Shown here in pieces: positions 32,661-45,600 of a stretch of 64,000 bases of DNA. Position numbers and translations under genes: made by a program. Under the pieces are notes generated by a model that saw nothing but the letters and a program-made list of their open reading frames with translations, was not told where the DNA came from and searched no databases. The stretch lies in assembly GCA_963693285.1 (NCBI GenBank), contig OY848922.1:3646923-3710922 (forward strand). The letters run 5' to 3'. Origin of the DNA: Xestospongia muta (lineage: Eukaryota; Porifera; Demospongiae; Haplosclerida; Petrosiidae). The stretch's first letter is position 1. The number at the start of each line of letters is the position of its first letter.

Positions 32661-35600
32661 CTGAAATAAATAAGATAGGGTTATAAATTGTTTGCAAGAT
32701 AATTTTAGAAATATTTTTTTATAAATTCAGATTGTCCTGTGAAATTTAAATTGACAGGTCAGTTTAATGTGTGTATACAGATTCATTGAAAAGTAAATTA
32801 ATAGGAATACTTAAAAAAGTATAATTAAGGTACTGAAACTAAGTCTTCTTTTACCATTTTGTGATAAAATTTCTTGCACAATGCGATTTTCATCAATTGC
32901 TTTTAGAGCTTCAATGACGTTTGCTCTGTTTGCATGACCACCTTTTAACCACTTTACTAACATGTCTTTACGAGATGGTGCAGGTTGATAATGATTGAGT
33001 GCTTTAATATCTTTTATTATGGCATCTTTAACACCCAGATGTATACCCAAAATTTCCCAGTCATCAACATCTTTAACAAACTTTACAAGAGCAGAAAGGT
33101 GACACTCATCTAAAAGATATTTCCTTTAAATAAATCAACGTTGAACTGGTATAGTTACCTAGTGGTCCATTTGGTAGATTTGAGTTAACATGTATAATAT
33201 CTGAATCATGTGCTAATAAGATGAAAATTTTATTCGTGACTTTTTGCATTATAAATGCTAAAATCTAACTGTAGTCTGTGTATTGTACTCTCACCTATAT
33301 TTCTGCTTGAAATATCCAACATCTCCTGATCTAATTCATCTACAGTGAAAAAGTAATAAATATTGGTCAATTGTTTCAATATAATCAATCACAATTATGT
33401 ACCATGTTGTTTAGTTGTTTTGGATCCAGAAGTTGCAGAACAAGGTTCTACACCAGGATAAAATTAATGCCACAAAGTAATATTTCTAACTTACCAATTA
33501 GCCAACAGGTTTGTCTTTCATCAATCAAATGAAGGGTTGGTAGCTGTTTTTCAATACTACATCTCATTAAAGGTGGATCATGATCCCATGATATCAAGAC
33601 TGGGTGTAACTTATATCCACTTTCACTGTGCTCTTGTTTACAAGGGACAGATACTTCAGCTTTGAGTGCCCCTTCATCATATCCCAATATATCAGCACAA
33701 GCTGATATTGCTTCACAGATGACTTTGTGTAATTTAAAACAATTTTTAGTCACACCATTGTAGTAGACCTCAATCCAATAGAATCGATCAACTAATAAGA
33801 CAGAACCAAATAAATCTTCAGAATAAAGTAAAACAGCATAACGAAGCTGTCTTGGAAATGCAATTGAACAACTATCTATATCAAATTGTGGACTTTCTGT
33901 TCTGTCAACTAGAGCAACTATAACAGCTGGAAACACACCCTACAAAAATAGAGAATGATGTTATTTTTTATTAATTATCAAAACAAGTTTGCAGAATTAT
34001 ACTAATTTGCAAGAGAATGCTTTTAACACTAACAAAATCAATGCTTGTTCAGTTGTAGAACAGTTACATCACTTACCTGAGGAACGACTTTACTTCTGAA
34101 TGTAATAATCATTGGATCACATTTTCTTTGAAAAACAACTATGTCTGTCTCTTTTGCTTGTTTAGGTGGTAATACTACTGGTATAAAATAGCGCTTAACA
34201 CCATCAGTTGTCGAGAGTGGAGTAATGATATGCAGATAACGAAGCAACATTAAAAAGGCATGCTTTGTAAAAAGAGAAGAAACAAATGGTAGGCAAACTT
34301 TATCAAGTAAAGATTCATCAAATACTCCAAATTCTCGAAATGCTCGCTGAGTGTCTAGTTTTAAAGACTTACCCTCGAGTAAAATATCCTCTAAGGAGTC
34401 TACAAATGACACACGTATCAATGCTGAGAGCAGGTCAAGGAGATATTGAGGATTACTAAATATTACGTTAGGAAGGACAATTGGAAAATACAAGAACAAG
34501 GCCATGGTATGTAAGTGGGATAAAGACTTGAGGACATCATTTACATCCATACCAAGACTAACTCCAAAACTATGACAAGATTCTAATGAAATTATTCCAT
34601 GATCCTCGTGTGACGCCTCCTCTTTCAAACGCAATTCAAACATGTACCAACGTACTGGTATGGGTGCAGCGATGCTAATGTCCTTTTCGTAGGACATAAT
34701 GTGCTGTCGAAGAGAAGATGATGTCTTCCTTCGATTCCACCAACATAGATTATCAACAGGAAATATGAGCTCTTTTGAATCTTCATTATGAAAAATAAAA
34801 TGGTCATGAAATTCACTAAGAGTAGACAGTAGCTGCTCATTCTTAAATTCTAATGGCTCATAGCTATAAAATGCTTTTCTCAGACCCTTAATCTTATCAT
34901 AGTAAGTGCCAATGATCATAAAAAGTGGTAAGCTTTTCTTTCCTTTTAGAACAATAGTATTTTTAGAAGAAACTATTGAACGTACAAAATGCTCTATTAG
35001 CTCTAGGTTGGTCATCTGTAACTCACTAGGTTGATTGAGCAACTTACCATTCAGTGAGTAGCAAAACTGAGGCTTTTCAAAAAGGCTTTCTGTTAACTTT
35101 GTACAGATTATATTTATGGTATTGCCACGAATAAATGCTCGTGATACATCAGCAAATTGTGGCTGGCCACCACTATCAAGAACATTTATCCATGTGGCTT
35201 TGTGGCGGTTTTGTGTTGTCTTTTGCTCTGCCAAAATTTTTGCTAAATCCTTAGAATACTGATATTGATCTGGATTGGTATTGTAAGTCGAAATTGCTCT
35301 AGCAGGGCTGTTGCTAGAAACTACAGGTCGTGTAGCTTCGTCAGATGACATTGTTGCACTATTTAAAGATATATGATAGCTACTCAAGTCTTTGGTTTCC
35401 TTCTTTGTTAGGCTGCATTTTGTAGATGTAACAATATCTGTATCCAACTCTTTCGAATCATATTCTGATTTTGTTGATGTTATAGCAGTAGGCCACAGGG
35501 AAGCAGCACTGTCACTTTCTACTTTTTGTATAGCTGACCCAGTAATGCTAATGCCGGTTTCATCAGTTCTCAAACATTGGGTCGATTCATTAGCTGGGCT

Positions 35601-36582
35601 GGCACTAGAAATTGCAGGTCTTGTAGCTTTGTCAGATGAGATTGTAGGTTTGCTTGTAGAAATATGAAAGGTTTTCTTCTCTGTTTGATTGGGTTTTATA
35701 GTTGTATCGATATCAGAATCCAACTCATTCAAATCTTTTTCTGATATGGTTGATGTTACTGCAGTAGGCAACGGTACAGCAGCATTGTAACTTTTTATAT
35801 TTTGCTTTGCCAACCCAGTCATGCTACTTTTAATAAGTGTGAATTTTTGAGGTGATTTTGCAGATAATGTTGTACCACTAGCATCTTCTGAAATAGGTTC
35901 ATCAGTTTTTTGTTGTGAATCTTGCTCTAGTGCATGAATTGCATCTGAAAGCATCCTTAGTAAGTTGAGACTGGTAACCTTTTCCCATATCTTTCCTTCA
36001 TTGCGTCCAGCCACCCTCTCTAATGCTCGTATAGGTCTTGTTGCTAATGCTGTACTGTTGTGAAATCTAGGTGCACTCCAGTTGAACAGAAGTGACTTGA
36101 ATGCTGTTTTACCAACACAAGGTGGTCCCATAAGAACAAGTCTCATGTTAGTAAGTTGAACATTGCCTTTGTGGAGTCCACGTTTGAAAAGCCGTTGTAA
36201 TGCTGTAAGGAAGAAAAACAAAAGGATATTAGATTACTTTTAGAATAATGTATTGTGCTAGTAGTATGTTAGCATACTAATCATATTAATAACACAAGGT
36301 ATACTATCTTCTAGTATATGTTTCATACAAAGGTATTATTAAATATATATTTGTCTTAAGATTGGAGATGTATCATTAAATTGACTACAGAATATTAGCC
36401 TATAAAGATGTCTGCATAGAGAAATAGAAGAAAGTACAGTATTGTTTGTTAATTAAGAAACCTCCCTCAATTATACTTCCAATTTTTAATTGTAATATCT
36501 TAATTTGTTAATTGCCATAACTTCAAATTTTGTACTACTATGTGCCATCAATTGGAAAATACTCATATATGTTCTAGTATGG

Positions 36583-36641
<59 letters not shown>

Positions 36642-39600
36642 ACAATAATATAAACTATACAAGGAAAATGAAGTTGTTGTGATATGCATAATTATTGTTA
36701 CTAACTATCAAATACATACCTTCATCTATTAACAGTTTTACAATGTTTCGATAGCCTCTACTCTGAGCTAATTCAGCTGGAGTTCTACCATCCTAAGTGG
36801 AGAATGAATGTATTAATAGAAAACCAAACATAATGTGTAAATTAATATAAAATATAAATGTATATATTATATATACATAAATGTTGTAGCGAGCAAGTAA
36901 TCTTATAATAAAAGGCACTAAAGTGCTGAACCTCACTGCAGTTTATAGTTATTTATAAATGCTATGCCAGCTTAGGCCCAGCGATGATGTTACTAGGTAG
37001 CATTGTAAGAAAATTTAACATTCTAGAAGGTGTTTTCACATTTATCAATATTTCATATAGAAACTTTACTGTAACTTAAAGATGAAACATTCTTTGGAAA
37101 TGTCCTATAGTACAAATATAAATCAATGTATTATCTATTGGTAGCAGTTTCTTCAGTGCTTTGAGACGTTTTCTGAATGCGTCACTTCGCTCCAAGTCAA
37201 TGTACAATCTTGAAAAAACCCTTCAGAAATTTTATGACGATTGCTTCGGCAACTAGCTTCTGTCTTGCTGATGCGTATTCCTCTAAGATTTTCTACAACA
37301 TGCTAAAAATTCTCCACATTTTTTTTGAGAAACGGCACCTTCATATCTGCGGCCTGAATACTCTTTTGCAAGTTTTAAGCTTTCATTTTCCTTGACGATG
37401 TTCTTAATACAACTGTTGTAAGGTCTACAGGTTTTTCTAATCATTGCTCAACGTTGATAGCTGCCAATGCTTCACTTGCCAAGTTATAGCAGTTAAAAAA
37501 CAATCGCTGGTAACAGGCAGTGCAGACACGCACACACTGACAGACTACAGTACCTCACTATGTGCCCATGCACAGTGAGGTTAACAAGAGAAAAAGTGCC
37601 TTTATTACTCATATGAGTGGATATATAAGTCATCAATGTACTATCAGTTTATTGAAATACCATCTCATCATATATAATTGTTAGAATAGATGTATACAGA
37701 GTTTATAATTTAAACAAACTAATAAACTGTTAATAATAATGTTGTTCAGGAAAAAATACTATAAATAGAAGACATAATACTGTTATAGTGAAAGTTAATT
37801 CCTTACATCAAGTAACAAGATTATATATATATATATATATATATAAGAATTAACTAAAAGGCTGCTTACAGAGCAATAAAAATTGATTTTTGATAATTTT
37901 GAAGTAGGCCATATTAACCTGACCACAGGTTTGTTATAATATGTGATTACATCACTCTGAACATGTATATCTGCCTCACTACCATTGTAAGAAAATAGTA
38001 TATGGTAATAAACTTAATTTATGAAGATGCTGTTTTCCATGTAAAGAGGAACCAATAAAAATTGTAGGTATGAGCGTACAACCATAGACTTGTCACTATT
38101 TTTAGATAACTAATGAAGTAACGCCCACACAAATTGAAATTCATGGACACATTCAAATCGAATTTTTGTGCCAAGAAAAAAAATATATATAGCTGGTGAG
38201 ATAAACAAGCCAACAAGAAATTTTACAGGAATTTGACTAGTAAGATGAAAGATCTGTCCTGTTCGTTCATGTGTGGGTGTAGTTCCCAAATGTTTTAAAA
38301 ATAGTAACAACTCAGTGATTCTGGAAGTAGGAAAGTAAATATTTACATGTATGTTGCATGCTCTTATTTTGTGTACATTTAATCTTTTGTTGTAAAGCAT
38401 AGAGAATATATGATATGTTCTATGATGTCTCAATGTATAGAGACAATATCAGATCTTCATCTCTAGTTTAATAGAAGCTGTTGGCTTTAAATTTGGCTGA
38501 TATTTTGGAGTTGAGGTCAGATATTGCATTGTTGCTATACAGCACAGAACAACTTTATCCCTCTCTTGTCAGATCAATACTGATTACTGCTAACAAGTGT
38601 AGAAAGCAAATCTGATAAAGGTATATGTCAAAATTAAAACAATAAAGCACTAGACTTCAAAAAATACCTTGAATAATTTTAAACCAGATCTCATGATTCT
38701 ATTTTCTGATGTTAATATAATTCCCTTTTCATGACATTTGAAATTAATGATAATCTTCTTCATCAACTCATAACAAATTTATAATTTATAATTTATAATC
38801 GACTTATAACAACGAATTAGTCCTATATATTCAGCTTATTCCAATGCATTAATAATAATGTTCATAAAAGTTGTGGAATTTGTTTATGAATATAATCATT
38901 GTGTTAATTTCTTATTTGTATATATGTACTTTGTCTGGTTGCTTTTAATGCACTTGTGATTATGGATAACACTCTTTAAAACATCAAACAATTCAATTAT
39001 TTTTGTTTTACTAAAGTTAAGGTTCTGATTGAGTATATGAAATTATATATTTAATTTTATTGTGAAAAGAAATATGTAAGAAGAAACAATTCACTACTAT
39101 ATGTGGAAAAGATATAGAAGAAATAATACACACACACAAGATACAACAGTCATTCAAATGAGATCTCTGTTTTTTGAGAAACTTTTTCGTTGTGAACATA
39201 TTTGAAGCTATAGTTATTCATAACAATACAATGTATTAACCCATTGATGGGCGGGTCAAATTAATCTTAATCACACGCGTGGGCGGCTACTTTTTCAATA
39301 ATGCTTTTCAAACATAGCAATGCTTTAAAAGCATTATTAGCAACTTATTCCACTGCATTAATAATAATGTTCATAAAGTGGAATTTGTTTATGAATATAA
39401 TTTTTTTGTTAATTTGTTATTTGTATACATGTACTTTGTCTGGCAGCTTTTAATGCAGTTGTGATTATAGATAAGACTCTTTAAAAGATGAAACAATTGA
39501 TTATTTTGCTATACTATAAACTTAAGGTTCTGATTGAGTTTATGAAATTATGTATTAAATTTTATTGTGAAAAGAAATATGTAAAAAGAAAAAATTCTAC

Positions 39601-42600
39601 TAGTATATGTAGAAAAGACATATAAGAAATTATGCCCACACACAAGATACAACAGTATTTCAACCTACATCTGTGTTTTTATGAGTCTTTTTGCTGTGAA
39701 CATATTTGAAGCTATAGTTACTTATTATAATACAATGTATTAAAACAAAGAACATTATTGCAGATATTGTTACATAGTCATGTAAATAGTTAGATATACA
39801 TTATGTTAGATAATTTCTTATTAACTGTCTTCTTAGTCATGTAGGATAAGAGTGGTATGTTTCAAGTTATGAAGTTAATCTTAATTGTGCTTGATAAAGG
39901 AAGAGTGCAATTAATTCTCTTTTAATTTGGATATCAAAGAGAGTCTGATGGCAAGTATTTTCTAATCATATTGTTGTATATTGATGGCAGATACTTAAGG
40001 CATTTCTTTTCTACTGATCATGTGAAACTATACGTATACAGAATTATAACATTATCAAAACATTCTAGGTTAATTTTGTACACTGAACATTATAACTACA
40101 TAGGTGAAGTGATTATGACAGTCTTCACATTTAACAAACAATAACAAATAATATGAAAGAGTGTTTTCACTGGCCAATAATAACATTTTAATACCATACT
40201 CAGCATATTATTCATAACCTTTGACTATTGAAGCAATCATACAATGATCATTTATACCTCATTAACAACAGTAATGTCAGCACCATTAGTAATTAATATT
40301 TTGATGATCTCTGGACGTTTACAGTAGGCTGCCCAATGTAATGCAGTCCAGCCATCCTGTAGCAATAAAACAAAGAAGCATTACATACACAATGTACACT
40401 ATACAGAGACATTTCAACTCAATCTACTAGTAACAATAATATATTTATGATTTTAATTACTGATTTCATTTAAACATTGACTATGTGATGTTGTCAAGAT
40501 GGTATACTTCCTATACAGTTTTGTTAATACATATATGTGTGTGTGTGTGTGTGTGTGTATATAGAGATACTATAATCTATTGTAGACTAATATACTGCAT
40601 TACTAAACTCTTAACAAACAAATATGTCTAAAAACAGTGAATAATTAATATAAATGTGCTGGACAACTTCTACTAATTTTAAGGATAGAATGATTACATC
40701 AGATATAAGGACACAGGTTATTAAAGCTGTAACTACACTAGTAACTCTTTATTGACAAGATTATAGTTCAAGCTAAATGCATGAACTAAATGCTTTCAGA
40801 AATTAAAAATGTATTTCATACTCCACATTATCTCCTATAATGATACAAGAAGCCTTATGTTAAGATAACTTAATTAAAGAGTGTGAAAACTATATAACTA
40901 TAAGTACAATTTTCAGTTTGAGCAGTTATTATAGTATAAATTGAAGACAGTAAGTTTTGGTCTGCAATTGTGGTTATTGATGTTACACAATTAATAGTCT
41001 AGTGTATTGCTTACAGAAGATAATGAAGACTCATTCGAAAGGTTAATACAACACTTGATACACACACACACACATATATACATACATACATACATACATA
41101 CTGTTAATATGTAGGAATAGAAGCGCAAGCACTAACATTTGGAATATTACAGAATAAATTAAAGTAAAGAAATATATGCAACAAATTTATAATTTAAATT
41201 GACCTAAAACATCTAATATGCTTTTAACAAAAGAGAAGGATTCTGTTTGCTATACAGCTGAATTGAGGTAGTCACTTGCTTTGAGTTATATTAACTATGC
41301 TGTTTGCTCATCTCCTGAGTAATACTAAGTGATGTTTAGTCTTAACATAAACTTCCTTTGCTCAAGCTGCTCCCGTGCACTGTATTAAACCTCATCAGTA
41401 ACATCAGAAACATCACTAACTTGCAAGAAGCCATCTTCGCTGACAAAGTCAGAGACCATAATTCCTCTTCCTTTGGACTTTTGCACCATAACTTGTGTCC
41501 CTTTTAACCCCCACTGTCGTTTTTCATCTTCATTGGCTTGAAAAATGGTTTCATCATGAAAAAAACAATTGTTTTTTCAGTGACTTCTTTTGGAGGTTCC
41601 TCAAGATCTTCAGGGAAGGACTGCTTTGCCTCCAATGTTTCAGCATGCTCTTTCCTTAAGAAACCCAATCCTACCATCTTCCTCAGAAACTTCTTACGAT
41701 GGTCAACTACATCACTCCTCTCATGTCCATCAACAAATGACCCTTTCTTTGGAGATAGGTATTCATATCCAACATGATGAAGCCATTTATGAGCTGTTTC
41801 TGTTGAAACATGGTGTGGAAACCCTGGTTCAAGTGTGGAGTTTGGCAGAAGAACATCATTTACCCAAGAGCAAAAGTCCCTTAGTCTCATGTTTGGTTGT
41901 CCTTTGACACAACATTTTTGTCGAACATACTCACACACTTTATGATTGAGTTCTTCATTAGACCATAAAATACCTGTCCTCTGGTATCTTCCCTGTTTAC
42001 TCTCACTGATCTCCCCATTATTATCAAAAAAAGCCTTTCTCCACTCTCGAATGGTTCTTTCAGATCGATCAACCAAAAGACCAGCATATTTTGCTGCATT
42101 CATCATTGTGAAACTGAAATACTGCATCAACTGAAAGTGAATAAAAAGTCCCAAAGAGACACGATTATCTTGATCAAGTGACTCAACCCATTCATTGCAA
42201 AACTTATTGACCATCTCCTTTTCGTCGACAATATCCTCCTCCTCTGCTGAATTGTGAAACTGTTCTGAAGTCTCTACCATTGAGTCATCTATTGATGTTG
42301 ACTCATTTAATGAAACCACATCGGCATCTTTAAAAATAAGGAAAAGTCTACTTTTACCATCTAAATCTTAAATTTACCTTCTACTGGTTCTTCTAAGCGT
42401 TTATACTTAGCCTGTCTGGCTAAACTTGCTGCAATTTGTAGTTTCTGTAAGCGTTTGGGTTTTCTAGGCATTTTCCTTCAATCAGCTGCTTAAAATTCAC
42501 GATGAAATTATGGTAGATGAATATTATTAAAAACGGAATTATTGTCAATGAATCTCATTACGCGTACTAATCATTCTTTAAATTATACTAACTTAGTTTT

Positions 42601-45600
42601 CATGAATCATAGGACTTTAATTTTAATAAAATTGACTTCTCTATTCAATAAGAATCATAACAGTATAAAATTTGTCGAAAAAATGTAAAAAAATATAGAC
42701 GATACAAAACTTTAAAAAAGTGGAAGCTTATGCCTTGCTGCACTATAGAGACACTGTAAATATTACTTTAGTAGAATAACTTAATACTTAACTTATGATG
42801 AAGTACAACATGCTTTTTGAATGGCTTCTAGAGTAAAATTTGATTCTTAAATAGATTATGTAATTGGAATTTTGTTTTACGTGTTATGCATGGATAGGTG
42901 CTTGAGTGGCTACACAAGGCAAGTGGCTGTATCAATTTTAAAAACAAATTGATCAAAAGTTCTTGTTCACATTTGGCAAGCTTTGATTCCTTTCATCGTT
43001 CATCATGTTTAATCTAGTGTGTTTTTTGTAATAAGCATTCCACTTTTTTCGTCAACTCCAATAAAGACTTACTTTAATGTTATCTATTATATGTTATGTT
43101 TGAATTACATATCTGACATCATCATGTAATACACTTTCAACTAATATTCTATACTCCAACTCCAAAGAAAAAATAGTAATGTTTATAAAAGGTGTGGCAT
43201 TTTTATTTGAATGTACTCATTGTGTTCACTTCTGAACAGTATATGTGTAGTTTATTTGTCTGCTGTTAATGTATACTTGTAATTGTTGATAAGACAATGA
43301 CAAAATCAAACATTTTATTTAATGATTGGCTATACTAAGGTTAAGCTTCTAATTGAGCTTATGAAATTGGCCATTACATTTGTTGCATATGTGTTCTGAT
43401 GATATAAAATGAGAAAGCAATTTTATCAGTATATGCTGGAAAGGCACACAAGAAATTAATGTTGCTACACAAGCCTCAATAGTCTGTCAAATTAGGATAC
43501 ATGTCACTATATTGTATTGCATATTTCAATTATACATGTACTAATTTATAAAACAGTATATTGGCTTATAATATTGTAAAAATTGTTGTATAGCCATGTA
43601 AATAGTCAGATTTGGCACTATGTTATATCATTTCTTATTAAATGTGTTCTTAGTGATGTAGGATAAGAGGAGGATGTGACAATTCAGGAGAGGTACTGCC
43701 TGTTCTTCTTATTGACATAGACCTGGAATTCAGATACAAACCCATTTTTGCTATCTGCTCTTGTCCAAACATTGAATCCATGATTTATATATATATATAT
43801 ATATATATCGGATGTAATGTTTCGTACTGCTTGGTCCTTTGAATGGTATCATTGCCTCATCAATACTACAGCCTCTGTTTTGGTGAATTGTCCAGATAGG
43901 TGCTCTAAGACTTTTGTCACTTTGCCAAGGTGGTCATACCATTTGATCCTGGTGGTATAAGTACTACTAATGTTGAATTGTCTACAAACTGTAGGTATCT
44001 CCAAAATTCCATAAAGTTATCTCTAGAGATTCAATTTGAAATTGGTCCGTAATGATAGCAAGGATCTTTTTTCCAGTAGTGATACAAAGATGGTAGATGT
44101 ATTATCCTCATGAGTATCTAAAATCCAATGTATGCCTCTAATTCACCAATTACCACCTTTGTCCATTTTATATACTCTTCCACTCCTATATAGGTTTATG
44201 CATATCTGTTTGTTTCTACATTAGCCATTTACTATATTCTCATATCATCAGCATTTGAAGGGTACTTATGTGATAAGAACAGAGCTATTCCAACTCTGTC
44301 ATTGGTTTGCATTCAACATTGGGGCATCATTTTGAGTCATACCACTACTCAATTGCATACAAACCAAGTACTAAAACTCCACACACAGATACATTCAAAC
44401 ATCTACCCCAAGAGTCGTTACTGACTGCTCAGATATTTCTCTTACACGAGTGACTTAAATTCAGTATTGTTGTTACAAGTCAAAAATTATACGTCTTGTG
44501 ATCCACTTCTGACTACACTAATGATGTACACACAGTAAGGTTGGCCTGATAAATTTGATTTTAGGTGCTTAAGCCTGTACTACTCTAGGCACCTTGAGTC
44601 AATAGTAATAGATAATTATTTACTCTGGGGTTCACGTTCAATTATCTGCCAAAGCAACAGAAAGCCTTATTAAAAAAAATTACATGAAGCTCACATTGGT
44701 ATTGTTAAGATGCAGGCAATAGCTCGAAGCTATGTATGGTGGTCATCCTTAAACAGAGATATAGAAGAGATGATACAAACTTGTGTTGTATGTCAGGTTC
44801 ATACTACAGCACCAGCAGTAGCACCTCTCCACCCATGGGAGTAGCTAAGTCACTCTTGGACCACGCTTCACTTGGTCTATGGAGGAATGTTTAATGAAAG
44901 AATGTGTTTTATCCTAATAGATGCACACTCTAATTTGCAGTATAGTTCCTGGAGACCATATTATCAAGATTTTTCTTTACATACTATTTAACTCTTCATG
45001 CTACAAACCCTCTCAATCTTATCTTATTACTTAAATGTTGTTCTTGATCACAATTATATGTTTTCTTTCCTAATCTTAAGAGCTATCTAGGCCTAACTAC
45101 AATATGTAACACTGTTAGATTGATATTGATCATGATAACTGTCAGAAATATAAATCTGATGATTGTTTCTTGTATCCAACATTAAATAATGCTAGAGTAT
45201 ATACACGGTTGAATATTTTCATGTTTGTATTGAGTCTAATTTCTATGTTAAAAGAGATGTTGTTTCACTGTTATGTTTAAAAACCAAATATACACTGAAC
45301 TTAAATAGGAATTAGTATGTTCATGACTGACATAAATTGTACAAGATGGTAACAAACAAAAGATTGACTTACAAAGACTAAACATAAATAAATACTGATG
45401 TCTAATTTATTACATCTATTATTAGGACAACTATTTTAATTCTTCAAGAGGGTTACCTATACAATTAGACTGGACTACTGGAAACATAAACCAACACAGA
45501 ATGGCCCCTCTGTTATTTAGAATCTTGATAACTGTTAAAAACATAACTCAATTCTAGTTTGAATTGTTTCCTTTTATTCTCGTTATTTAGAGGCCACACT

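Larger units (their letters stand above)
37620..40250. other. Intron sequence, mainly repeats
   Basis: Between ankyrin exons 4 and 5. Holds the TA run 37821-37845 and a repeated 410-bp module (38831-39240, 39341-39760). No gene supported. Confidence 0.5.

Noticed and set aside
41538..42134. Plus-strand ORFs of 60-105 codons
   Set aside because: Shadows of the DDE transposase on the minus strand.
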